NCBI GenBank assembly: GCA_963663905.2
Contig: OY760657.1
Location: 1,922,001-1,986,000 of the forward strand
Source of the DNA: Saccharicrinis sp963663905
GTDB taxonomy: Bacteria; Bacteroidota; Bacteroidia; Bacteroidales; Marinilabiliaceae
Direction of reading: 5' to 3'
DNA: 64,000 nucleotides
The notes under the pieces are model-generated. The model had not been told where the DNA came from and made no database searches. It saw only the letters and a program-made list of their open reading frames with translations. The translations under genes were made by a program, and so were the position numbers. Shown here in pieces: positions 18,049-28,461 of this stretch; position 1 is the first letter of the stretch; each line of letters begins with the position of its first letter.

Positions 18049-19275
18049 TTATTTACCCATTAAATAATGGATAAAAGCAATTGCTGCCTGTTTATCTGTG
18101 CGCGCTTTCTCCAACTCCAGATTATATTTTAACAAGCGCCTTTCCATACGTAAAATCTCTTCAAAATTTTTATTGGCGTAGGCATATTCTGTTTCTAATA
18201 TTTTTATGGATTTTTTAGCGATGGTCAACTGTTTATCGAATAATTCAATTCGGCGCTGCGCATCCCTATAATCCTTCCATGAGTTCTCAAATACGGTTTC
18301 CAATACATTTTCCTTATCTATGCGCTCGTAATTTTTGGCAGTTTCCAGATAGACTACTTCCTGAACCATGCTTTTATACTTATTTCTGTATAAAGGGATA
18401 GATAATCCTACCTTTGGAAATGCAATAGCATCCTTGCCCGATAAATTATTGTCTCCTTTTCCTATTGAAACATAGTCTATACCAAGACTAAATGTTGGAG
18501 CTCCCTGTTTTTTGGCTGCTTGTTTCTTAAATGCTAGTGCGCTCTTTTGTAAATCGAGACTTAAGAGCTGATGATTCTTTAACTGTATGGAATCCAATAC
18601 AGCTTCCTTTGTATACAGAATATCTGACGACCACAACTCATTGGGAAAAGTAATAACCTCCTTTTCCTCTGAATTCAACAGGTTATTGAAAGAAACTCCA
18701 AGCACTTCCTGCTTGTCCCTTAATAGAGCCAATTGATTTTCCAGATCATTAATCTCCATCTCAATCCTATAATGGTCAACTGCTGATACCTGATCTGCTT
18801 CAACCTTAACTATAGCCATCTTTTGAAAGGTTTTCAGGATCTCAATGTTCTCCAGGGTGATTATAGTTGCCTTATTGTTGAAATACAGGTTGTACCAAGT
18901 TGATTTTACCTCATTATACAGTTTCGACTTGTTTTCTTCAAACACTTCATACAAGGCTTTGGCTTCTTCAACACTGGCATTTTCCCTGGCCTTTAATGTG
19001 CCAAACCAAGGAAACATTTGTGTAGCTGAAATCCTGAAATCCTGAGGACCGTTTCTGGTTTCAACAGGTTGTATAAAATAAGCAAAAGCCAATTGCGGAT
19101 CAGGTAATGTACCTACCTGCGGTGCTTTTTCAAGGGCTGCCATATATTTGTTGAACGAGGCTTTTAAACCTGGATTGTTTATAGCTGCAGTTTTTAGGTA
19201 GCTATCAAGTGGATCTTGAGCATTTACCCAATTCCATGACAGGAAAATCAATATTATATATAGTAATCGTTTCAT
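18049..19275 (-). CDS. TolC-family outer-membrane efflux protein (CusC-like)
   Basis: A 408-residue TolC-type protein with a signal peptide (1-19) and two copies of the long-coiled-coil outer-membrane efflux domain; helical stretches such as NKATIITLENIEILKTFQKM and YRDAQRRIELFDKQLTIAKK belong to the alpha-barrel. TolC proteins form the trimeric channel through which RND pumps export substrate. It is encoded between the pump and adaptor genes, so it belongs to the copper/silver system. Its length is slightly short for the family (about 420-480). Confidence 0.88.
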   Translation of the reverse strand: MKRLLYIILIFLSWNWVNAQDPLDSYLKTAAINNPGLKASFNKYMAALEKAPQVGTLPDPQLAFAYFIQPVETRNGPQDFRISATQMFPWFGTLKARENASVEEAKALYEVFEENKSKLYNEVKSTWYNLYFNNKATIITLENIEILKTFQKMAIVKVEADQVSAVDHYRIEMEINDLENQLALLRDKQEVLGVSFNNLLNSEEKEVITFPNELWSSDILYTKEAVLDSIQLKNHQLLSLDLQKSALAFKKQAAKKQGAPTFSLGIDYVSIGKGDNNLSGKDAIAFPKVGLSIPLYRNKYKSMVQEVVYLETAKNYERIDKENVLETVFENSWKDYRDAQRRIELFDKQLTIAKKSIKILETEYAYANKNFEEILRMERRLLKYNLELEKARTDKQAAIAFIHYLMGK

Positions 19276-19368
19276 TATTTTACCTTTTCTTCATTCTTAA
19301 ATTTGATGATTTTCTATATGATGCTATCAGGTACTTTACACGCTGACAGATCATAATTTTAACCACCT

Positions 19369-22300
19369 TTATCCGTTATCCTTTAATATCTTACGTTCCT
19401 GCCACATGCTATAAAGCACTGGAACAACAAACATGGTTAAGACCTCAATGGTCATACCACCAAATAAAGGGATGGCCATTGGAACCATTATATCAGAACC
19501 TTTACCTGTAGATGTTAGTACTGGCAAAAGTGCTATGATGGTTGTTGCGGTTGTCATTATGGCCGGGCGCACTCTTTTTGAGCCTGCTTCCAAAACTAAA
19601 GCCCTCACTTCCTTAATGGTTTTTGGCTTTCTTTTTTCCTGCAATTGCTTGATGTATGTGCTGATTAAAACACCATCATCGGTTGCAACACCAAACAGGG
19701 CAATAAAACCCACCCAAACCGCAACACTAAGGTTGATGGTATTAACCTGAAAAAGATTACGTAAATTGATACCTGCAACTGAACTATCCATAAACCAAGG
19801 CTGACCATACAACCAAAGCATAATAAATCCACCTGACAATGCCACAATAATACCAGAGAAAATCAAAGTGGTAGAAACCACCGACCTAAACTGGAAGTAT
19901 AATATCAGGAAGATGATGATTAAGGATATCGGAATTACAATAAGCAGGCGCTTGGTTGCACGAATTTGATTTTCATAATTACCGGTAAACTTATAACTCA
20001 CCCCGGCAGGCAGAGAAAACGCTCCGCTATCCATTTGTTCCTTTAGGTATTTCTGTGCATTTTCAACTACATCCACTTCTGCATAACCTTCTTTTTTATC
20101 GAATATTACATATCCCACCAGGAAGGTATCCTCACTTTTAATCATCTGAGGACCTCTCACATAATGCAAGGTCACTAATTCTCCTAAAGGTATTTGAGCT
20201 CCTGAAGGCGTTGGGATTAAAATACGTTTCAAATCGTCCGGATTATCCCTGAATTCACGTGCATAACGCAGTCGTACAGGAAAACGCTCACGACCTTCAA
20301 CAGTTGTTGTAAGTGGCATACCTCCAATGGCACTACCGATGACCGCCTGAAGGTTCTTTACACTTAAACCATAACGGGCAATGGCATCCCTGTTGATTTC
20401 CATCTCCAGGTAAGGTTTACCAACTACACGATCGGCAAAAACAGACATTCCCTGAACTCCTTCTACATTCTTCAATTGGTTTTCTAGTTCAAAGCCAACT
20501 TTTTCAATACTTTCCAGGTTGGGACCATAAACTTTAATACCCATTGGTGCACGCATACCAGTTTGCAACATCACTAATCGGGTTGAAATAGGCTGCAACT
20601 TTGGTGCGGATGTTAAACCAGGTATGTTACTTTTATCAATAATTGCCTGCCAGATATCATCAGGCGATTTAATTTCTTCGCGCCATTGTCTGAAATATTC
20701 ACCGTTTGTATCTATGGTTAAATTCTCCTTGTCAATCAAACGAAAAGCTTCTTCCTTTGGATTGTATGTAGAGCCATCCTTCAATATAAAAGCACCTTCT
20801 TTATTTGTTTTAAAGCGCATGCGATGCCCTTTTTCATTCAGAATGTATTCCGGTTTATAATTGATTACATTTTCATACATAGAAGTAGGAGCGGGGTCTA
20901 AGGCCGAATTCACGCGTCCCCATTTACCAACCACTGTTTCAACTTCTGGTATAGAATTGAGCTGTTTATCCAGAATACGAATAACTTCCCGATTTTCTAC
21001 AATACCGGAGTGAGGCATTGTAGTCGGCATTAGCAAAAATGAACCTTCATCTAAAGATGGCATAAACTCTTTTCCTATGCCAGGAAGTTTCTTATCCAGA
21101 TAAGCATAAGAATCTGTATTTTTTATGAATTGAGGTAAAAAACCAAATAACTTATCAAAGCCTTGCCAACTGGTTATTTCAAACAATACAATAAATATAG
21201 GTACAGCTAAAAATGTCCATTTGTTATCTAAACACCAATGTAAGATGCGCCTATAGAACACCACTACTAATGACATGGTTCCTAATACAGCTGTTACGAT
21301 GACAATTACAAACATGAAGTTGGCAAACAGACTGTTTTGTGCACCAAGTGGCATCCATGCCTTTGTTAAGTAAAAAACAACTACTACAATGGTAATAACT
21401 ACATTAATCAGGTTTATCCAATTTTTCTGATGCTCTTTCCATCGGTAAGCTAATAAACCATTGATACCAAATGCTGAAATAGCAAGAGCTATATAATTAC
21501 CCGAAACGATTGACAGAACAACTCCAGCTGCAACAAGAATAATATTGCCTAATCGCTGATAGCGTTTTTTATCAATCTTTATGGAAAAAATTAAGTGTGC
21601 TAAAGTTGGTATTATGATTAACCCAATTAATAATGCCGAAATCATGGTAAAGGTTTTTGTAAAAGCCAGTGGTTTAAACAATTTTCCTTCGGCAGCTTCC
21701 ATGGCAAATACAGGTAAAAAACTGATAATGGTAGTTGATAATGCGGTTATAACTGCTCCTGCAACTTCGGTAGTTGCGGTATACACAACAGTAAGCAATT
21801 CTTTTCCTTTTGCGCCTTTATTTTCGGGTAATTCAATATGCCGGATAATATTTTCGACAAAAACCACACCCACATCAACCATTACACCAATTGCAATCGC
21901 AATACCTGAAAGGGCCACAATATTAGCATCAACCCCAAACTGTCGCATTGTGATAAAAGTGATCAGAACACCTATTGGCAAGAGACTGGAGATTAGAAAT
22001 GAGGCACGTAGGTTAAATACCAACACTATCACTACCAAAATACTAATTAGCAATTCAAGTGAGATGGCTTCCTCCAGGGTACCTAAGGTTTCTTTAATAA
22101 GTCCGGTACGATCGTAAAATGGCACAATAGTTACTTTAGAAACGGTGCCATCGGCTAATATTTTAGAAGGCAAGCCTGGTTCAATTTCAGCAATCTTGGC
22201 CTTCATATTTTCAATAGTTTTAAGTGGGTTGGCACCATAACGAGCTACCACAACACCACCTACGGCTTCGGCACCACCTTTATCTAATCCGCCTCGTCTG

Positions 22301-23163
22301 GTTGCAGGTCCAAAGTTTATTTTTGCAACATCCTTCAAACGGATTGGCACATTGTTACGTACAGCAACAACACTCTTTTCAAGATCATCAAGATTTTTGA
22401 TGTAGCCAAGCGCACGAACCAGATATTCGGCCCTGTTAAATTCAATGGTACGAGCTCCAATATCCAGATTGCTGTTTTTTACAGCTGACATAATCTGTGC
22501 TATTGTTACATGATGCGCTTTCATGGCATTAGGGTCAATATCAACCTGATATTCTTTTACAAAACCCCCAATAGAAGCTACCTCTGCCACTCCTTCTGCT
22601 GAAGTTAACGAGTAACGAACATAGAAATCCTGAATCGTTCTTAGTTCATGTGGATCCCACCCTCAGGCAGGATTACCTTCTGCATCTCGTCCTTCAAGAG
22701 TGTACCAATAAATTTGCCCCAGAGCTGTTGCATCAGGCCCAAGCGCAGGAGATACATCTGCTGGCAAGGTACCCCTCTGCAAAGAATTTAATTTTTCAAG
22801 GATACGCGTTCTACTCCAATAAAACTCTACATCCTCGTCGAAAATGATATATATGCTGGATAAGCCAAAGATGGAGTTACTACGTATTGTTTTAACACCG
22901 GGTATACCCAAAAGTGCCGTAGTTAACGGATAAGATATTTGATCTTCAATATCCTGAGGAGAGCGACCTGGCCACTCTGTATATACTATTTGTTGATTTT
23001 CGCCGATGTCTGGAATTGCATCCACAGGCACCGGATCGCTTGGTAAAATACCGGTATCCCATCCAAATGGAGATGTGATTATTCCCCAGCTGATAAAAAC
23101 AAGCAACACTAAAAAGGTTACCAGTTTATTCTCTAAAAAGAATTTTATGATTTTATTAAGCAT
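19369..23163 (-). pseudogene. CusA-like heavy-metal RND pump, interrupted by one in-frame TGA
   Basis: The frame from ATG 23163 to stop 19369 encodes about 1,264 residues of a CusA-type proton-driven metal exporter, with one TGA at 22665-22663. The first 166 residues end GRDAEGNPA; after the stop the same frame resumes GWDPHELRTIQDFYVRY, exactly continuous with the family, where NPAGGWDP is expected. A single GGA-to-TGA change explains it. The remainder (a GTG at 22590 could restart it) has all later RND regions, including IGVMVDVGVVFVENI in TM4 and a membrane insert of about 100 residues common in Bacteroidota pumps. There are no other lesions, so it is a recent mutation, a sequencing error or a readthrough case. 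TolC-like and adaptor genes follow. Confidence 0.85.
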
Positions 23164-23275
23164 ATCTTATGTTGTTAAGAAGCATGTTTCAATTAGTAGA
23201 TTTACTACAATGAATAATTCATTTAGTAAGTCTTCGGCAGTTATAATAGTTTAAAGAAAAGAGAGAAAAGCATGC

Positions 23276-23299
23276 ATATATAGTACGCATACTATATAT
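23276..23299. promoter_or_regulatory. 10-bp perfect inverted repeat upstream of the pump gene
   Basis: Arms atatatagta and tactatatat flank the loop cgca. It lies 113 bp upstream of the pump start and 87 bp after the HYC_CC_PP stop. It could be an operator for a metal-responsive repressor or a weak hairpin; no U-tract supports a terminator. Confidence 0.4.
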
Positions 23300-23385
23300 A
23301 CAATAAGCTAATATTCAAGTAGATTATAAAAGCTATAAGATAATCTCTTATCTTTCGTCTATGAATCTGATAAAAGTAAAAATGT

Positions 23386-23763
23386 CTAACAAAGATATGT
23401 TTGTAGTAATGCCAACCTCGTTTGTATTATAGGCGGGGGAGAAGTATCTTCTACAACATAGAATGATCTTTCTTCTGTATTTAAAAAATTATAATCTAAT
23501 ACATAATATACAGGTATTAGTATATCAAGTCGAGCAATATTAATTTTTTGTATGATGTCGGAGCTTACAAAGTTATCTTTAACTTCATAATGATGCGTCT
23601 TATTCTCACAACATCCGCAATCATCTCCACAACATGATTTTGCTTCAGTAAGAATGGAGGTTGAAACTAGTTTGCCTCCACAATAATGCATAGAAAGTTT
23701 AATTCCTGTTGTAGATATCAACAGGAACATCATTACAATAATATGTGATAGTTTTCTAAGCAT
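23386..23763 (-). CDS. HYC_CC_PP family protein
   Basis: A 125-residue secreted or membrane-anchored protein with N-terminal hydrophobic segment (about 7-22). It has the three features that name the family: HYC at 26-28, the cysteine cluster CCGDDCGCC at 44-52, and PPP near residue 109. These Bacteroidota proteins are typically found next to copper or other metal efflux genes and the cysteines suggest metal binding, but the function is not established. Here it lies on the same strand upstream of the CusA-like gene, 222 bp away, so it is likely part of the metal response. Confidence 0.85.
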   Translation of the reverse strand: MLRKLSHIIVMMFLLISTTGIKLSMHYCGGKLVSTSILTEAKSCCGDDCGCCENKTHHYEVKDNFVSSDIIQKINIARLDILIPVYYVLDYNFLNTEERSFYVVEDTSPPPIIQTRLALLQTYLC

Positions 23764-24052
23764 ATCTACAAAGATAACGACGTTATGATTAAAATGTTTA
23801 TGAAATATTGGTTTTGATGTATAATATTTTGGAGTGGAATAATAGCATAGTGCCCAGAGGAAAGGGCTGTGAGATGGTTAAGGCTATTTTAATGAAGAAC
23901 AAGGAAAAGGAAGCAAGTAATTCTCTGATTAAAAACTTTTTTGGTAAGCGGTAAACATATATTTTTAAGCAATGAATATAACTACATAAATAGTTAAACT
24001 GTATTATTCATTATTATAATAATTATTGCCAAAATAAAATTAAACAATACTT

Positions 24053-24703
24053 ATGCGTAGATTTTTGTTTGTAATAGCCATTATTACCTCTCTTTATTCT
24101 TGTAAGGAATTATCAGTAAAAAAAGAAATTAAACCATTATCAAAAAGTGATGTGGTAATTGATAATATTCTAACAAGAAGAGCTGTACGAAAATATACTG
24201 ATCAACAAGTCAGTAAAGAAAAATTAGATACTATCTTAAAGTGTGCTATTTATGCACCAAGTGCACTAAACAGACAACCGTGGCAAGTAAGAGCCATTCA
24301 AAATAAGGATTTGCTGGATGAAATAAATCAGCGATTTTTGAAATTTGCTCAAGGAAAAGAGTTTCAGGGTAGTGCCTCAAGATATAAAGAACCCGGATTT
24401 AGTATTTTCCATAATTCACCTACGATAATTGTAATTGCCCGGGATGCAAATATTGGTACAAGTACTTTGGATTGTGGTATAATGTTGCAAAATATTTTAT
24501 TAAGTGCGCATGCAGTGGGATTAGGAACTTGTCCTATTGGATCTCTTGTTTCAGTATTGAATTTACCTGAAAATAAAGATCTTTTAGATAGGTTAGAAAT
24601 TCCTGAGGGATTTGAAGTGGCAATTAATGTATCATTAGGTTATGCTGATGAACAACCTGTAGTTAAGAAACGAGATGAAAATAGAGTAAAAGTTATAGAA
24701 TAA
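24053..24703 (+). CDS. Nitroreductase-family lipoprotein
   Basis: A 216-residue FMN-dependent nitroreductase-like protein. The fold is recognisable from TRRAVRKYTDQQVSKEKLD, then APSALNRQPWQVRAI (FMN-phosphate loop) and the AVGLGTCPIGSL region. Unusually, it begins with a lipoprotein signal ending SLYSC (Cys17), so it would be membrane-anchored outside the cytoplasm. The family reduces nitro groups or quinones with NAD(P)H, which is not available in the periplasm, so the electron source is unclear. It is apparently a single-gene unit. Confidence 0.85.
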   Translation: MRRFLFVIAIITSLYSCKELSVKKEIKPLSKSDVVIDNILTRRAVRKYTDQQVSKEKLDTILKCAIYAPSALNRQPWQVRAIQNKDLLDEINQRFLKFAQGKEFQGSASRYKEPGFSIFHNSPTIIVIARDANIGTSTLDCGIMLQNILLSAHAVGLGTCPIGSLVSVLNLPENKDLLDRLEIPEGFEVAINVSLGYADEQPVVKKRDENRVKVIE

Positions 24704-24790
24704 TTATTATGATATTTTGACAGAAATTGAAATCAGGCAAAATAATTTGTATTTTAAATGAGATTAGAATAATAATCAAAAAACGATTCT

Positions 24791-25018
24791 ATGATAAACT
24801 ATACAAAAAAAGATCTAGACGAATTAATTCAAAAAGAAGTTGAAATTCAACTTGGTGATGAAGATGAAGTATTCGCTTTTAAAGGAAAAATTATTAGCTA
24901 TAATACAGATAGTAATGATGCTGAAGTACTTTCTGATTTTTGTTTTCATACTGTACATGGTGCCATAAAAACTTTTAGCTTTAATAATTTAAAAGATATT
25001 AAAGTGCTTGATCATTAA
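24791..25018 (+). CDS. Small acidic protein, hypothetical
   Basis: A 75-residue protein, acidic, without signal or membrane segment. It opens MINYTKKDLDELIQKEVEIQ, then has DEDEVFAFKGKIISYNTD and short predicted beta strands. I do not recognise a family. The gene has its own 87-bp upstream region and ends before a hairpin terminator it shares with the convergent cupin gene, which supports it being real. Confidence 0.6.
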   Translation: MINYTKKDLDELIQKEVEIQLGDEDEVFAFKGKIISYNTDSNDAEVLSDFCFHTVHGAIKTFSFNNLKDIKVLDH

Positions 25019-25071
25019 AAATTTAGTGGGATTTAGTATGGTATAGTTATACAATATATGTAAATATGAAT

Positions 25072-25130
25072 AAAAGCAAAGTTGTTTCAGAAATTAGGTA
25101 TAATAGCTTCTGATACAGCCTTGCTTTTTA
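25072..25130. terminator. Bidirectional hairpin terminator
   Basis: A stem of about 20 bp (aaagcaaagttgtttcagaa paired with ttctgatacagccttgcttt, a few wobble or mismatched pairs) is flanked by A-rich and T-rich ends. It lies between the convergent small-protein and cupin genes. Confidence 0.7.
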
Positions 25131-25156
25131 TTAGATATAATTAATTGAAATAAAAC

Positions 25157-25552
25157 TTATTCATGATGAACACCCATCTTATCCATAATATGATCTACTA
25201 CATGGCAGTGCTCTTCTTGAGGACTAAATAAAATGATATTAGAATCTTCATTTGCGATTACAGTATGACCAGGAGGCCAATAGAATAAATCACCAGTTAC
25301 ATTATTCTCTTCAGTTTTATTTGTATATCTAACAGTAATATTACCATTTAGTACATATCCCCAGTGAGGTGACTGACACATATCATCTTCTAATCCCTCC
25401 AATAAAGGTGAAATATCCGTACCTTTTGAAAGAGTAAAAAATTCTCCAGCCATTTTACCATATCCTGTTGCATCACCAAAATCTCTTTTCTGACGCGCTA
25501 CTGCTGCAGGTGAATCAATTCTTACAGGTACATCTTCTTTTGCTATTTTCAT
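25157..25552 (-). CDS. Cupin-domain protein
   Basis: A 131-residue cytoplasmic protein that fits a single cupin barrel: SPHWGYVLNGNITVRYTN (about 61-78) covers the first cupin motif, and GDLFYWPPGHTVIANED the second. The usual metal ligands are only partly kept (one His in SPHWG, one in PGHT, and several in EEHCHVVDHI), so enzymatic activity is uncertain. Possible roles are small-molecule binding or isomerase activity; no specific function can be given. The DUF4242/AraC regulator gene lies upstream on the same strand. Confidence 0.7.
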   Translation of the reverse strand: MKIAKEDVPVRIDSPAAVARQKRDFGDATGYGKMAGEFFTLSKGTDISPLLEGLEDDMCQSPHWGYVLNGNITVRYTNKTEENNVTGDLFYWPPGHTVIANEDSNIILFSPQEEHCHVVDHIMDKMGVHHE

Positions 25553-25795
25553 AATAATTGAATTTTTAGTTAGAATAATAAAAGATATATAGATCTATAT
25601 ATACTGCAAGTTAGCTCTGTTAACAGGGGGGGACTATAATTTAGAAGTCAAATACTTGTAATTAGAAGTCAAGAATATAGCTAAAAATTGAAAGTAAAAA
25701 TATCAGTTAGAAATTGAATTGGTAGATTTTATTCCATAACAATGACCGTAGCATTATATAATAAAACTTGTCGAAATGCCATTTTGCAGAGATGG

Positions 25796-26896
25796 TTACA
25801 ATTTTCTTTTCCCAAAACTACTATTAAATTCAGAAGGCATAATGGAATAACGTTTTTTGAAACATTTTGAAAAATATGAAGGACTGCCAAAACCTGTCTC
25901 ATAAGCTATTTCAGACAGACTCATGTTTCCCTGTTCTATTAAGTTTAATGCTTTAATTAACTTATATTCTGCTATAAATCCTTGAGGAGAAAGACCCGTT
26001 AAAGAAACAATGTTTCTATATAACTTTGATTTACTAACTCCTAAATCGAGAGCAAGTTCGTTAATGCTAAAATTATATATACTAAGTTTCTTGTTTAAGA
26101 TATCCATCATTTGGTGAATGAAATTCTCTTCTAAAGAGCTTAATATTTTAATGCCATTTATATTTTCATTAAGTATATAACCTTCGTTTCTAAATAAAAC
26201 GGCAATTCGGCTGGATACTACTAATTGATTAAGATTAGAAAAACAACATAAATATTTTACATTATTAATTGTTTCATTGTAAAATTCATTACTAAAAGAA
26301 TTTATATGTCCTACACTTATTCCTATCTTAATCTGAGAATAAATATTATTGTTTTTCAGTAAGGAAAGAAAGAGTTTACGTGTTTCTAAAGAGCATTTAA
26401 TAGCGTTTTTTACAGTCTGAAAGAAACACACAAAGCTTTTTTCCTGATGTTCAATAAACTTGCCCTTATGTTTTTTTATCATTTGTTTAATTATCCTAAA
26501 TTCATCATTAAAAGTATCAGTAGCGTTACCTTTATATTCAAGAATATCTTGGTTTGGTATGTTATTAAGATAAAAAGCAACTATGACTTTAATGGATATA
26601 TTGTCATTATGTTGTAAAAGAACCATTTCTGATTGGTGTTTATAGAATTCGGTAAGATGAGTACTTACTTCAAGAACTTGCTGATTCATCTCTTGAAACG
26701 TATTAAGTATTGAATTTATCGCATCTTTATTGGAGGCTTCAAATAAAAGGTAGGTGATGTCTTTGCTATCATCTTTCCAGTGGGTGAGGAGTTTACATTC
26801 TTGTTGTTTTTGCTTGGAAATTAAATCTGATATGGTATCAATAATGGATGTAATAGATTTACCCGAAATTGTATTTTGAACCATATATATAGCCAT
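25796..26896 (-). CDS. DUF4242 / pseudo-nucleotide-cyclase / AraC-type regulator
   Basis: A 366-residue regulator with three regions. Residues 1-80 resemble DUF4242, a small ferredoxin-like domain reported to bind nickel in one actinobacterial member. Residues about 100-245 resemble class III adenylate/guanylate cyclases (GISVGHINS, then a YNETINNVKYLCCFSN core and QLVVSSRIAVLF), but the catalytic metal-binding aspartate of the FTDI-type opening is missing (VIVAFYLNNIPNQDI), so it should be a sensor, not an enzyme. Residues about 265-363 are an AraC DNA-binding domain (LALDLGVSKSKLYR; SEIAYETGFGSPSYFSKCFK). Targets may include the nearby cupin gene or the divergent genes. Confidence 0.8.
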   Translation of the reverse strand: MAIYMVQNTISGKSITSIIDTISDLISKQKQQECKLLTHWKDDSKDITYLLFEASNKDAINSILNTFQEMNQQVLEVSTHLTEFYKHQSEMVLLQHNDNISIKVIVAFYLNNIPNQDILEYKGNATDTFNDEFRIIKQMIKKHKGKFIEHQEKSFVCFFQTVKNAIKCSLETRKLFLSLLKNNNIYSQIKIGISVGHINSFSNEFYNETINNVKYLCCFSNLNQLVVSSRIAVLFRNEGYILNENINGIKILSSLEENFIHQMMDILNKKLSIYNFSINELALDLGVSKSKLYRNIVSLTGLSPQGFIAEYKLIKALNLIEQGNMSLSEIAYETGFGSPSYFSKCFKKRYSIMPSEFNSSFGKRKL

Positions 26897-27179
26897 TTCA
26901 TCAGTTTAATATTTTAAATATCAAGTTATGTACGATTATGGTAAAGGTCAATATTAGATTGAGATGATGAATAATAGTATCATAATATGTAGCAGCATTA
27001 TTATAAAATAATTATAATGGAATAATAAATTACTACAAAGATGTGTTTATCATTAAAGTGATAAATTCACACATTATATTAGAAGATTGTAAAATGATTT
27101 TAATTTTGAAATTTGTTAATAATATAATAGTTGCCATTCCTACAATACTTTATGTATTTTATAAAAAATCCTTTGATCG

Positions 27180-27659
27180 ATGAGATTATCATATAGAGCT
27201 TTGTTTAATCTAGTAATTTCAACTTTGTTTTCGTGCAATTTTAACAATGATGAATCCACAGTAGAAAATAATGGAACCTGGGTAATACTGAAGGATGGCG
27301 AAAGCATTGATGGATACACACGAAGTGGTAATTTAATATATGGAGGTTATTTAGATTCACTTATTTATTACCCATCAATGTCAAAAGTAGATATACAAAC
27401 ATTTGAAGTCTGTGTAGGAAGTGGTTATGCCAGGGATAAGAAGCGAGTTTATTACCCAATTAAAGAAATTTGTATAGACGCAACAACCTATGGGGATTGT
27501 TATTTTGAAGATTATATTGTCAAAAATGCAGATCCAAAATCATTCAAATATCTACATGACGGCTATGCTATAGATGGGAAAAGAATGTATTTAGACGGTA
27601 AGAATATCAAATGGAAAGAAGAAATACTAAAAAGCATTAAGACACCTGTTATAAATTGA
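27180..27659 (+). CDS. DKNYY-family lipoprotein
   Basis: A 159-residue protein with a lipoprotein-like signal (STLFSC, Cys19). The body has the repeated D-K/G-x-x-Y pattern of the DKNYY family: YARDKKRVYYPI, NADPKSFKYLHDGYAIDGKRMYLDGK. In other bacteria these are surface or periplasmic repeat proteins of unknown role. It is followed after 75 bp by a small membrane protein gene, possibly co-transcribed. The ATG at 27180 is the only reasonable start; the first residues (MRLSYR) are basic as expected. Confidence 0.7.
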   Translation: MRLSYRALFNLVISTLFSCNFNNDESTVENNGTWVILKDGESIDGYTRSGNLIYGGYLDSLIYYPSMSKVDIQTFEVCVGSGYARDKKRVYYPIKEICIDATTYGDCYFEDYIVKNADPKSFKYLHDGYAIDGKRMYLDGKNIKWKEEILKSIKTPVIN

Positions 27660-27734
27660 GAAACACAGTTTAAGGTTGAGATAGTTGAATACAGTATATT
27701 GTAATAATATGATAATGTTAAATGATAGGTATTA

Positions 27735-28112
27735 ATGAGTCGAACAATTAAAATAAAAACAATTGTAGGAATAGTAGTAGCCCTATTGATAGGTGTTCTA
27801 ACTGTAATTGACATCATTTCCTTAAGAAAAAACACTACTGATTATATTAATATTTATCAGTTTTCAGAAGATGCACTTCATTGGATGTTCAAAAGTGAGA
27901 CTTGTTATATTGGATGGAGTTTGTTAAAAATAGGTGTAATTATCACTTATTTAGCATTTTCAATATTAGCTTTAATTAAAAAATGGAAGAAACTAATTCA
28001 ACCGTTGTTAATTTTTGATGTAATGGTAATGATATGGGTGATAAGGTATTATTATCTATTTTACGCTTCAGGTTTTGACCATTACCCCGGTTTTGATCCT
28101 TATATATTTTGA
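27735..28112 (+). CDS. Small integral membrane protein, hypothetical
   Basis: A 125-residue protein with three predicted helices at about 9-29, 60-80 and 90-111, separated by short charged loops. No known family is recognised. The C-terminus is aromatic (YYYLFYASGFDHYPGFDPYIF region). It follows the DKNYY lipoprotein gene in the same direction. Confidence 0.55.
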   Translation: MSRTIKIKTIVGIVVALLIGVLTVIDIISLRKNTTDYINIYQFSEDALHWMFKSETCYIGWSLLKIGVIITYLAFSILALIKKWKKLIQPLLIFDVMVMIWVIRYYYLFYASGFDHYPGFDPYIF

Positions 28113-28183
28113 TGGCTTTAAGGAGAGTTATATTTACTATAAGCAATTGTGTTTGTAAATTAGAACCCGATTTAGGATTACAA

Positions 28184-28294
28184 AATGCTAGTGCGCGATT
28201 TCATCGCGTTCCATACAAATAATAACAACCAATAATCCTTGCACGTTTTATTTGTTATAAGAAGGAGTCACACGATGAAATGTGCGACAGCATT
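28184..28294. repeat. Inverted-repeat element, copy 1 (REP/MITE-like)
   Basis: A unit of about 111 bp with imperfect terminal inverted repeats: the left end reads aatgctagtgcgcgatttca, and the reverse complement of the right end reads aatgctgtcgcacatttcat. The body contains tacaaataataacaacc. A second copy lies 379 bp downstream in the same orientation. No open frame. The structure resembles REP pairs mobilised by RAYT transposases. Confidence 0.7.
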
Positions 28295-28461
28295 TGGGGT
28301 AAGTAAATATTAAACCTGGTATTGAAACATTGTTGTTGTACAATTTCAATCCCCCTCATTAGCTGGGATTTAGTAATGCGTAGTATCAGCAATAAAAAAA
28401 TCAGGTGATTTTAAGTGCAAGATTTACTGTTAATAAGGCTGTAGCTCTATCGAATTAATGG

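Noticed and set aside
21581..22117. 178-residue plus-strand frame inside the RND pump gene
   Set aside because: Antisense shadow of a well-supported pump sequence; the translation has no recognisable domain.
22588..22665. Idea that TGA in the RND pump encodes selenocysteine
   Set aside because: The family has glycine at this place, not cysteine or selenocysteine, and no SECIS-like hairpin is apparent just downstream.
23874..23954. 26-codon frame MVKAILMKNKEKEAS... between the HYC_CC_PP and nitroreductase genes
   Set aside because: Too short, Lys-rich by base composition, no start signal or family resemblance; not supported as a gene.
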